A stretch of 10,022 nt of DNA from Beroe ovata (taxonomy: Eukaryota; Ctenophora; Nuda; Beroida; Beroidae), in NCBI GenBank assembly GCA_946803715.1, contig CAMPET010000195.1:62697-72718 (forward strand), given 5' to 3'. Every line of letters begins with the position of its first letter. Position 1 is the first letter of the stretch. The position numbers were made by a program, and so were the translations under genes. Of the stretch, positions 1 to 8,764 are shown one piece after another. The notes under the pieces are model-generated. The model was not told the DNA's origin. It saw only the letters and a program-made list of their open reading frames with translations, and ran no database searches.

Positions 1-458
1 ATAACCCCTTATCTGCTCATTACTGGTCAATTTAAGTGAGCATTTGAGGATAGCTCCCAAACGGATCGACCGATTAACTTGAAACTTCTATCATAGCTCA
101 AGGACCATTAGGAACTTGGACAACCAAAATTTCAAGTTAAGCTGATAATCAGTTCTCAAGTTAAGGGCCGATATAACCCCTTATCTGCTCATTACTGGTC
201 AATTTAAGTGAGCATCTGAGGAAAGCTCCCAAACGGATCGACCAATTAACTTGAAACTTCTATTATAGCTCGAGGACCATTAGAAACTCGGACAACAAAA
301 ATTTTAAGTTAAGCTGATAATCGGTTCCCTAATTAACGGCGGACATAACCCCTTTTCTGCTCTTTATTGGTCAATTTGAGTGAGCATTTGAGGATAGCTC
401 CCAAACGGATCGACCGATTAACTTGAAACTTCTATCATGGCTCAAGGACCATTAGAAA
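1..458 (+). repeat. 172-bp satellite array, subfamily A (left block)
   Basis: About 2.7 head-to-tail monomers. The phrase ataaccccttatctgctc recurs at 1 and 173 and a variant at 345, giving a period of exactly 172 bp. The copies differ at scattered single bases, for example ctgctcattactgg against ctgctctttattgg, with no length change. All copies share the core gagcatttgaggatagctcc and the aaactcggacaac segment found in every other satellite block of the window. The block ends abruptly at the N at 459, about 114 bp into the third monomer. I do not recognise the family. Confidence 0.97.
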
Positions 459-459
459 N
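459..459. other. Single N at a satellite/TOMM20 border (probable scaffold join)
   Basis: One ambiguous base separates satellite (left) from TOMM20 exon 3 (right, minus strand). The exon reads in frame up to the N and is then replaced directly by satellite, with no splice donor at the border. This looks like an assembly junction, not a natural breakpoint. Confidence 0.75.
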
Positions 460-921
460 CCACAGTGCATCACGGCAGAGGCGAAGTGTTTCACTGCCCC
501 CTTGTAGTCCCCTACAAGACAAGTGAAAATCAGTACGAACACTCCCTTATTTCATCCCTGGCTGACAACTGCGTGGGGTGACGCGGGAATCTCAATGACG
601 AACCTAAACCCAGTTTCTCTTCCCCGGTCTGGACCTGCTCCATGAAGAACTTCTGTATAGACATCTGATCAGTGGCTGTCGGCAGGGGAATGTCCAGCTC
701 ATCTTCCTGAGCAGGGAGGAGATGATGAAACAACCGATAGCGGAGTGTACAGATATCACTCAGTGGGTGCAACTTACTCTAGCTTGATTGCGCTCCCGTC
801 TCCTTTTCTCGCGGAGCATGGTCTTGTATTGTGGGTGTGATCGCCGCTTGTAGTCGAAGTAGACACAATACGAGATGAAGGTGGCGGCAGCCACGCCCCC
901 AGCCACCAAACTTTTATACAT
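460..921 (-). CDS. TOMM20: TOMM20, mitochondrial import receptor subunit TOM20 (3' truncated, three exons seen)
   Basis: Receptor of the TOM complex in the mitochondrial outer membrane, which binds the amphipathic presequences of imported proteins. Exons (minus strand): 921-778, 706-604 and 511-460. Phases agree (48 codons, then 34 plus one base, then the remainder). Introns are 777-707 (GTAAGT...CAG) and 603-512 (GTTCGT...TAG). About 99 residues are visible. Residues 5-22 form the N-terminal membrane anchor (LVAGGVAAATFISYCVYF). A YKRRSHPQY stretch and a highly basic linker (LREKRRRERNQAR) follow. Next comes the TPR-like receptor helix SIQKFFMEQVQTGEEKLGLG, matching the QKFFLEEI-type segment of animal TOM20, then DYKGAVKHFASAVMHCG. 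The start is the Met directly before the anchor. The family is usually about 145 residues, so about 45 C-terminal residues are missing beyond the N at 459. The frame is intact, so I read it as a real gene cut by the assembly, not a pseudogene. Confidence 0.93.
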
Positions 922-1357
922 CCTATATCAGAAGCAAGATAATTAGTAATCGGTAATTGGATAACTTAGATCTCGCTCGAGTTTCAATCCGAAATGCGCG
1001 CGATAGATGTTGCGTGCAAATGCAGTATCTCGACATGACGTTCTATTGAAATTCAATTCGGCGGTCGCGCGCGCTGTTGATTCCCGCTTTTCTGATGTTC
1101 TATATTTGACATGTGTCACATTTCGCATCAAACAGGACTGATCGTTATAACCATTGGAAATGGCGACTGATAATGATACGATAAAAGTGGGTAGATATCG
1201 CAACATTCACTTTTATTTCCTTAAATAACAGTATGATAGTCAATATATAGGTGTGCGTGTATTTATTTGTGCTTGTATCAACATTAAATAACATTAAAAT
1301 TAAAATTTGCCAGTATGTGACTCACAACATCCATGGTCAGGTTTACCTATGCCCCGC
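922..1357. other. Intergenic region between NASP 3' end and TOMM20 5' end
   Basis: Both neighbours lie on the minus strand, so this 436-bp stretch should hold the NASP 3' UTR and the TOMM20 promoter or 5' UTR. On the minus strand it contains two AATAAA hexamers. Immediately before the TOMM20 ATG there is a splice-acceptor-like run (cttgcttctgatatag, then one g). No conserved gene was recognised here. Confidence 0.7.
1212..1267 (-). promoter_or_regulatory. Two candidate poly(A) signals for NASP
   Basis: AATAAA on the minus strand at 1267-1262 and 1217-1212, about 90 and 140 bp downstream of the NASP stop codon. The surroundings are AT-rich, as expected for a 3' UTR. Which signal is used cannot be told from the sequence. 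Confidence 0.55.
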
Positions 1358-3382
1358 CTACTGACGGCTCCTCTTCGCCTCGTTACTGTTCATATCCTCA
1401 ACTTCTTCTGCTGGTCTCTTGAAATCGGACGAGGATGAAATTGCTTCTTCCGTCCTTTGAACGGATGATACCGTCGCCACTTGCCGCGATGAATTACTCG
1501 GTCTGATGTCTGAAACTCGGCCCTCGGCTTCGGACGAAGATGCTGTGTTGGCGAATCCTGAGGCCGAACCTGCGAATCGGGAGTCCAGACCGCTCGTCGA
1601 GCTCACTCCATTTGAGTGCCCTATGAAAAGGGGGTATATTGAGGATAGAGCATATTTAGTGAGAAAGTGAGGTGATAGCTAACTGTAGATAACAACTTTA
1701 GAGCATGCCGTAGTACTCACTGTTGTGAGTGCGTGGTGAAACTGCGTGTGATGGTACTGCTTGCGCTTCGCTACTCGACTGAACCTGTACTGAACTACTG
1801 CGGGCTGCTGCCTGGTTTGCGGGCGCTGAGTTACCAGGCGTGGTGTTACCAGGCGTGGTGTTACCAGGCGAAGTGGAGCTGCTTACCATGGGTGATACCC
1901 GGACTGTGGGCTTCACTGAAACAGACTGGATGAACATTGAGAAAAGGTCACTAATCCCGGATATTGAGCCATAACCCCTTATTCACCCAAAACATGCAAG
2001 TTCGAGTGAGCATTTGAGGATAGCTCTCAAACGGATCGACCGATTGACTTGAAACTTCTATCATAGCTCTAGGACCATTAGAAACTTAGACAACCAAAAT
2101 TTCTAGTCAATCCGACAATCGGTTCCCAAGTTAATTGCCGCCATTAAGATATTGATCACTCCCTAATTTCACTCCCTGATTTGAAAACGAATAACATCCG
2201 AAGATAGCGAGCACATATTGACTCACCACTCAATTTGGCACTGATTTCACTAGAGGAAGAAGGCGTAGTTTGGGACACTGGTTGTACTGGTTGTGACACT
2301 GGTCTTTTCCTCACCAAATGAGATATGTTTGACACTGGAGCCCCACTACCACTACTTCCAAACCCTGTACTAGAGGATGGCGCCGCGGACGTGATTGGCG
2401 TGACACTGTTAACTGGCGTGCTCGACGAAGTGGCGCCATTACTTGAGGAGGCGCCAAATGCCGAGCTGGAGGAGGCGCCACTTGCGGCGCTGGAGGAGGG
2501 TCCGGCTGTTGAGGAATCACATCCGCTCAGAGCAGGAATCAGTCTCCTGTACTGGTCGAGTTGCCTGAGTGAGTCCTGGGAATCAGCTACCATCTTGTCA
2601 ACTTCCGTCTTTGTCTCCTGTAGAGCTGTTCTTTCTGATCCCTGGTGAAGAAAGAATTTCGGGATTATTTCGTCTGAGAAATGATCAAATCATTTCTTGT
2701 TAGAATAATCACAAAGTAATAGCGATGAATCCCAAAGACCTCGAGTTGTTCTATCTGCGTGTTCATTAGCTCACTGCATTTCGAGTAGAACTCGATAGCG
2801 TCCTCATATTTCTGATCAAAACTTGCTGCTAGCCCCATCATATAGTACGACGAGCTGATTTCCCTGATTGGATGAAAAATGCCATCCGTCAAAATCATGA
2901 TCACTCATTGATCACACCTAGATCACACTTGGATGTCCTGTCTAGAATTCCCCTAACCTCGAATGAGGCTCTTCTCCCGCCGCCAATAAGTGTTCAATAG
3001 ACTCCTTGAACTGAGTGATGGCCTCTTCTGTCTTTTCATTCTCAATATGGACCTGGTCAATATTAATATGTTGAACGAAAAGCACTGTTAAGTATTGGAT
3101 ATCAAATCATCTCTTTTTTTTGTTAACCGGGTTTAGTTGTTACCTCTCCGAGTTTTATCTTCACTTTCGCCAGTTTTTTCTGCGCTTCGGGCGTCTCCTG
3201 TCTCGAGTAGATTATCCTGGACAACTCGAGGACTTCCCATGCTATCTGTAGCGAGGTCACGTCTTCGCCTTCTTCCTCATCCCCCTCCGCTGAGACCTCT
3301 GCGGCATCTGTCGCATCTGTGGCATCTGTGTTTTCTGTGGCATCTGTGGCATCTGTTGTGGTTGTGTTTGCTGTTGCTTGAT
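1358..3382 (-). CDS. NASP: NASP-family histone H3-H4 chaperone (5' truncated, six exons seen)
   Basis: NASP (Sim3/Hif1/N1-N2 family) holds soluble H3-H4 and passes it on in the nucleus. Exons (minus strand): about 3382-3144, 3052-2958, 2863-2740, 2641-2227, 1915-1721 and 1620-1358 (TAG). Phases agree at every joint. The first exon has an acidic insert (TDATDA repeats, then EGDEEEGED), as in the interrupted TPR2 of NASP, followed by LQIAWEVLELSRIIYSRQET and a KLGE motif. Exons 2-3 continue the TPRs (EEAITQFKESIEHLL, then YYMMGLAASFDQKYEDAIEF). Exon 4 starts with a charged coiled-coil-like helix, becomes Ser/Ala-rich, and carries the family signature ISHLVRKRP (2329-2300). The tail is Ser-rich with basic KRPAEE and AKRSRQ nuclear-localisation-like ends. 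TPR1 is absent and should lie beyond 3864. Uncertain points are the 5' edge of the first exon (its frame is open only from 3398; the nearest AG is before 3382) and the weak GTCTTT donor at 2739. Confidence 0.9.
1831..1875 (-). repeat. 15-bp coding minisatellite in NASP exon
   Basis: Nearly three copies of a 15-bp unit (ttaccaggcgtggtg on the plus strand) at 1831, 1846 and 1861. The unit length is a multiple of three, so it encodes a repeated PGNTT peptide (PGN-TTPGN-TTPGN) in the low-complexity tail of NASP without breaking the frame. Confidence 0.85.
1968..2147 (+). repeat. Solo 172-bp satellite monomer in a NASP intron, flanked by an 8-bp direct repeat
   Basis: One full monomer (ccataacc at 1969 to the equivalent ccatta at 2141) lies inside the NASP intron 2226-1916. 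It resembles subfamily B (cacccaaaacatg, gattgacttgaaa, gtcaatccgac) more than subfamily A. The 8-mer GATATTGA is found directly on both sides (1960-1967 and 2148-2155), as a target-site duplication would be. No terminal inverted repeat or poly(A) tail is visible. Confidence 0.85.
2438..2505 (-). repeat. Short imperfect coding repeats (Ala/Ser-rich) in NASP exon 4
   Basis: Three imperfect units built on gaggaggcgcca on the plus strand. On the coding strand they give GASSSSAF, GASSSNGA-type peptides. They lie in the disordered Ser/Ala-rich region between the TPR core and the ISHLVRK motif, and they keep the reading frame. Confidence 0.7.
3298..3366 (-). repeat. 9-bp coding repeat (TDA) in the NASP acidic segment
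   Basis: Repeated units of gtggcatct on the plus strand, at least seven with variants. On the coding strand they give Thr-Asp-Ala repeats leading into the EGDEEEGED acidic run. The unit is a codon triplet multiple, so copy number can vary without a frameshift. Another frame across the same repeats is also open and gives a Met/Pro/Gln-rich shadow product. The TDA frame is the one that continues into the conserved TPR sequence. Confidence 0.8.
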
Positions 3383-3393
3383 CTGAGGTTTTG

Positions 3394-3520
3394 CGTTTTC
3401 AGAGCTAAATGATTGAGAAAGTGCTGGAAATCCAATACTCGGAATACTCTCATGTCGCATGACAGATACCGCCTCAGTGAGGCTAGATAGGTTCAAAACT
3501 GCATCAGATATTGATTCAGC
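3394..3520 (+). repeat. Diverged direct repeat, copy 1
   Basis: Shares, in order, gagctaaat (3402-3410), gagaaa, aaatccaat, atactct, atgtcgcatgac (3452-3463), aggctagatagg, tcaaaact and atcaga...gattc with copy 2 at 3731-3863. The offset drifts from 337 to 345 bp because of small indels. It is unrelated to the 172-bp satellite. It may be an old interspersed element or a local duplication. Confidence 0.7.
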
Positions 3521-3863
3521 GTCCAAAAATACGTAGGAGTCGACGGTATTTCCATTAAAATTGACCAAAAAAATTTCTCTATATTTTGAACCAGACTTCA
3601 GAAAGCCAAAACTGCAGAAACACAAAACTCAAACACTGATACCAAAAATCGGTCAAAACCATTTTCTCAGGAGGCATACTGGAAATGAGTGTTTCTGGCC
3701 TATTTTTTGCCGTAGAATCCGAATCCGATGGAGTTTTGGAGCTAAATCCTCGAGAAAATAATGAAAAATCCAATTTCATTTGAGCGGTATACTCTTATGT
3801 CGCATGACCGAAAAACACCGGAGGGGGGCGAGATAGGCCCAAAATTCGATCAGAAATGGATTC
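3399..3863. other. Non-coding region upstream of the visible NASP exons
   Basis: The NASP frame is closed by stops from 3399 upward, and no TPR1-like peptide is found in any frame to 3863. The sequence is probably NASP intron. It contains two diverged copies of a block of about 130 bp (listed separately). Open frames here are short and resemble no family I know. Confidence 0.6.
3731..3863 (+). repeat. Diverged direct repeat, copy 2
   Basis: Second copy of the block at 3394-3520: gagctaaat at 3739-3747 and atgtcgcatgac at 3797-3808, followed by gagataggcccaaaatt and atcagaaatggattc. It is cut by the N at 3864. Confidence 0.7.
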
Positions 3864-3864
3864 N
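3864..3864. other. Single N at a unique/satellite border (probable scaffold join)
   Basis: Left of it is the NASP upstream repeat block; right of it a satellite monomer starts at monomer position 7. The 5' exons of both NASP (to the left) and MCM5 (to the right) should lie here, but there is no space for either, so considerable sequence is missing or two loci have been joined. Confidence 0.7.
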
Positions 3865-4026
3865 CCCCTTTTCTGCTCTTTACTGGTCAGTTCGAGTGAG
3901 CATTTGAGGATAGCTCCCAAACGGATCGAGCGATTAACTTGAAACTTCTATCATAGCTCAGGGACCATTAGAAACTCGGACAACCGAAATGTCAAGTTAA
4001 GCTGATAATCAGTTCCCTAGTTAACG
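3865..4026 (+). repeat. Single, nearly complete satellite monomer (subfamily A) before MCM5
   Basis: Matches monomer positions 7-168 of the subfamily A consensus with scattered changes (gatcgagcgatt, gaaatgtcaag). The right edge runs without any N into MCM5 intron sequence at about 4027, so that junction is probably genuine. The left edge is cut by the N, so whether this is a solo copy or the end of an array is unknown. Confidence 0.93.
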
Positions 4027-4085
4027 ACTGAGTGAGAAAGAACCGTTGTGTCACTGTTCTTCCCAATCAACAATATAATACACAG

Positions 4086-5808
<1,723 letters not shown>

Positions 5809-5809
5809 N
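5809..5809. other. Single N at MCM5 exon/satellite border (probable scaffold join)
   Basis: MCM5 exon 7 reads HLNREQ in frame to the N, and the next base is inside a satellite monomer (about position 62). No donor site separates them. A coding exon stopping exactly at an ambiguous base is best read as an assembly join. Confidence 0.75.
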
Positions 5810-7203
5810 AACGGATCGACCGATTAACATGAAACTTCTATCATAGCTCAAAGACCATTAGAAACTCGGACAAGCAAAATTTCAAGTTGAGCTTATAATC
5901 GGTTCCCTAGTTAACGGCCGACATAACCCCTTATCTGCTTTTCAACGGTCAATCTGAGTGAGCATTTGAGGATAGCTCCCAAACGGATCAACTGATATAC
6001 TTGAAACTTCTATCATAGCTCAAGGACCATTAGAAACTCGGACAACCAAAATTTCAAGTTAAGCTGATAATCGGTTCCCTAGTTAACGGCCGACATAACC
6101 CCTTATCTGCTCTTTACTGGTCAATTTAAGTGAGCATTTGAGGATAGCTCCCAAACGGATCGACCGATTAACTTGAAACTTCTATCATAGCTCAAGGACC
6201 ATTAGAAACTCGGACAACCAAAATTTCAAGTTAAGCTGATAATCGGTTCCCTAGTTAACGGCCGACATAACCCCTTATCTGCTCTTTACTGGTCAATTTA
6301 AGTGAGCATTTGAGGATAGCTCCCAAACGGATCGACCGATTAACTTGAAACTTCTATCATAGCTCAAGGACCATTAGAAACTCGGACAACCAAAATTTCA
6401 AGTTAAGCTGATAATCGGTTCCCTAGTTAACGGCCGACATAACCCCTTATCTGCTCTTTACTGGTCAATTTAAGTGAGCATTTGAGGATAGCTCCCAAAC
6501 GGATCGACCGATTAACTTGAAACTTCTATCATAGCTCAAGGACCATTAGAAACTCGGACAACCAAAATTTCAAGTTAAGCTGATAATCGGTTCCCTAGTT
6601 AACGGCCGACATAACCCCTTATCTGCTCTTTACTGGTCAATTTAAGTGAGCATTTGAGGATAGCTCCCAAACGGATCGACCGATTAACTTGAAACTTCTA
6701 TCATAGCTCAAGGACCATTAGAAACTCGGACAACCAAAATTTCAAGTTAAGCTGATAATCGGTTCCCTAGTTAACGGCCGACATAACCCCTTATCTGCTC
6801 TTTACTGGTCAATTTAAGTGAGCATTTGAGGATAGCTCCCAAACGGATCGACCGATTAACTTGAAACTTCTATCATAGCTCAAGGACCATTAGAAACTCG
6901 GACAACCAAAATTTCAAGTTAAGCTGATAATCGGTTCCCTAGTTAACGGCCGACATAACCCCTTATCTGCTCTTTACTGGTCAATTTAAGTGAGCATTTG
7001 AGGATAGCTCCCAAACGGATCGACCGATTAACTTGAAACTTCTATCATAGCTCAAGGATCATTAGAAACTCGGGCAACCAAAATTGAAAGTTAAGCTGAT
7101 AATCGGTTCCTTAGTTAACGGCCGACATAACCCTTTTTTGCTCTTTATCGGTCAATTGAGTGAGCATTTGAGGATAGCTCCCAAACGGATCGACCGATTA
7201 ACA
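5810..7203 (+). repeat. 172-bp satellite array, subfamily A (central block)
   Basis: About eight head-to-tail monomers. The acataacc landmark falls at 5921, 6093, 6265, 6437, 6609, 6781, 6953 and 7125, exactly 172 bp apart each time. The five units from 6093 to 6952 look identical by eye. The unit at 5921 differs in ctgcttttcaacgg and gatcaactgatatac. The unit at 6953 differs in ggatcatt, cgggcaacc and attgaaag. The last partial unit (7125-7203) is further diverged and has lost one base in caattgag. The array stops at monomer position of about 79, where Penelope-element flank begins without any N. Each unit carries the 11-bp inverted repeat TTAACTTGAAA / TTTCAAGTTAA. Confidence 0.98.
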
Positions 7204-7645
7204 TTTGGAGAGGGGTTATTTTTAAGAGTCGCATAGTTACTAAGAATTTGAAGGAAATTTCTGGTTTTCCTCTGATTGCGAACTCAGTCAATGAAACAGT
7301 GGTTAGACTTTAATTGGAGAAAATACTTTCAATGTACAACATCATCTTCAGTCACCTAGTGAATATTTTGGTTAAAAATAGAATAAACTAAATACTGATC
7401 AGAAATAAGATTATGTCAAAACTCTGAGGATAGTCTACATACTAGTAACAAGAACACATACTATTTACACGATCAAAATACTACACAATATACACATATA
7501 CACCATAATTCTACATACCTATGATATCTAAACCTGTTAAACTGGATTGAAACACACGCGGAGTCTAGACGAGGTACTATAATACACAACGTTTGAACAT
7601 ATCAGTTACACGCGACTGTTACACTAATTCTATGGTACTGTATGA
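7204..7645 (-). other. 3' non-coding flank of the Penelope-like element
   Basis: AT-rich sequence of 442 bp between the ORF stop and the satellite array. No other gene, no minus-strand AATAAA and no clear poly(A) tail were found. It contains gactgaagatgatgttg on the minus strand and, at 7211-7219, the 9-mer aggggttat, the reverse complement of the start of the satellite monomer. Confidence 0.6.
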
Positions 7646-8764
7646 CTAGCGTACAATAAACTTCATTGTCTCAATCATTTCATCCTTGTTATTGAAGCCT
7701 GGTTTGTCCTTATGTATCTTGATTGCTTCAGATATCTTCCTACGTACGCTATCTGATTGATTGTCTATAAACGTGAACTCGAGTTTACAACGTCCTTGAT
7801 TTGTATGATGATTCGCATAGTGTTTGCCAATGCTATTAGACTGATAACTCGTTGGATTATTTCCCGCCCGAATATGTTCCATGAATCTGTAATGAGCCGG
7901 GCGATCAGTTTCCCCTTCATAGAAATCTTGATCGCCGTCACATAACAAACAGTTTATTCTGTACACCCCATGCTTTATCCCACATGTTCCATTCGTGATC
8001 AATGGGCACACCTGGCATTTTGTTGGGTTGCCTAACACACACGATCTTTTGTCGAATGGTCTCGATGAACAGAATAACTGATGAAGTGTTTTCCCTGGGG
8101 TGAAGATCAAGCGAATAGGGAGTTTTCTGCTATTCACATAGTTTCTGATTTTATTTGACACCGTATTTGAGAGGTATGGTAGCTTCAATGGTGCTCGATA
8201 TTCTCCATTACCATATCTTTTCTTACTCTTCTGAGGTTGTTCACTCCTGGGTTCATAGCCATTTTTAACTGCTAGTTCATCAACCATGTTGAGTGAGTGC
8301 TGTAGTTCCTCAGAGCCAGAAGATACTTCTATGGCTGTTTTATAGAAGTTTTTCAGCACTTCTTTCTTCATTTCACATGGATGATGTGACTTAGCATTGA
8401 CTATGATTCCTTTGTCTTGAGGTTTTCTGAAGTAGCGTGTCTTCAGTTCTCCCTCTTGAGTGATTCTTATCTCAGTGTCTAAGAACGGTACAAACCCATT
8501 GCTTTCCGGGAAGTCTATTTCCCACCTAATCCTCCCTCTTGGGTCTTGCTCACTGATCATGTTGCAAATTTGCTGAGCATATCCTCGGTCGGGTCCCAAT
8601 GAACTGTTATCATCAACATAACGGCAATAATACTTAGAAACATAACTACTGATATAATGAGAATCAACATAAATACTGTTCTTTTCCATCTTATATACTG
8701 CAATAATAGCTGCCGGTGGGCTTGGGCTACATCCCATGAAAAGTCCATCCCGCTGGAAATACAA
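7646..8764 (-). CDS. Penelope-type reverse transcriptase / GIY-YIG endonuclease (N-terminally truncated)
   Basis: 372 codons are visible, ending at TAG (7648-7646). The first Met at 8764 is only the first Met after the N; the true start lies further 5'. Domains in order: RT palm motif GLFMGCSPSPP (7-17), in the place of the usual MGSPLSP; the catalytic YCRYVDD (46-52); FLDTEI with RYFRKPQDKG (94-119), then SHHPCEMKKEVLKN, the PLE thumb signature; basic linker (177-191); IFTPGKTLHQLF (220-231); Cys cluster C242, C250, C253, C261, C272, C275; GIY-YIG nuclease with GVY (266-268), YEG (282-284), R288, E346 and FNN (357-359). RT copies the RNA and the nuclease nicks the target. Within the visible part the frame is intact, with no stop. 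YEG in place of YIG and MGCSPSPP are departures from the common motifs. The order of RT, linker and GIY-YIG separates it from LINEs, which carry APE or REL endonucleases. Confidence 0.93.
   Translation of the reverse strand: MYFQRDGLFMGCSPSPPAAIIAVYKMEKNSIYVDSHYISSYVSKYYCRYVDDNSSLGPDRGYAQQICNMISEQDPRGRIRWEIDFPESNGFVPFLDTEIRITQEGELKTRYFRKPQDKGIIVNAKSHHPCEMKKEVLKNFYKTAIEVSSGSEELQHSLNMVDELAVKNGYEPRSEQPQKSKKRYGNGEYRAPLKLPYLSNTVSNKIRNYVNSRKLPIRLIFTPGKTLHQLFCSSRPFDKRSCVLGNPTKCQVCPLITNGTCGIKHGVYRINCLLCDGDQDFYEGETDRPAHYRFMEHIRAGNNPTSYQSNSIGKHYANHHTNQGRCKLEFTFIDNQSDSVRRKISEAIKIHKDKPGFNNKDEMIETMKFIVR

Larger units (their letters stand above)
7204..8764 (-). mobile_element. Penelope-like retroelement (PLE), 5' truncated
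   Basis: The block consists of an ORF with the second half of a PLE reverse transcriptase fused to a GIY-YIG endonuclease (7646-8764), plus about 440 bp of 3' flank. PLEs copy themselves by target-primed reverse transcription and are widespread in animals. The 5' part of the element, including the first RT motifs, is missing at the N (8765). The 3' border to satellite at 7203/7204 is continuous sequence. No target-site duplication can be seen because the other border is not available. Confidence 0.9.

Noticed and set aside
1-458. CRISPR-like array, given regularly repeated units
   Set aside because: The whole 172-bp unit repeats with no unique spacers, and the gene context is eukaryotic. It is a satellite.
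943-1206. 87-codon minus-strand ORF whose first residues look like a signal peptide
   Set aside because: It lies between the NASP poly(A) signals and the TOMM20 start, no family is recognisable, and the rest of the ORF is of arbitrary composition. One ORF of this length is expected by chance in intergenic DNA.
3257-3625. 122-codon minus-strand ORF with a Met/Pro/Gln-rich end
   Set aside because: It is the shadow of the 9-bp repeat read in another frame. The TDA frame joins the conserved NASP TPR sequence, and this one does not.
6437-6608. RNA polymerase III A/B boxes in the satellite (tagctcaaggacc and cggttccc)
   Set aside because: The A-box resemblance is partial, and after GGTTC the B box fails at the key positions. 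Not enough for a SINE or tRNA origin.
6437-6608. CENP-B box in the satellite
   Set aside because: No segment fits the TTCG/A/CGGG pattern of the box in either strand of the consensus.
7320-7370. Possible hammerhead ribozyme core in the PLE 3' flank (CTGAAGA ... GAAA on the minus strand)
   Set aside because: CTGANGA and GAAA are present, as known for PLE-associated hammerheads, but the bases beside stem II do not pair well and stems I and III cannot be closed.
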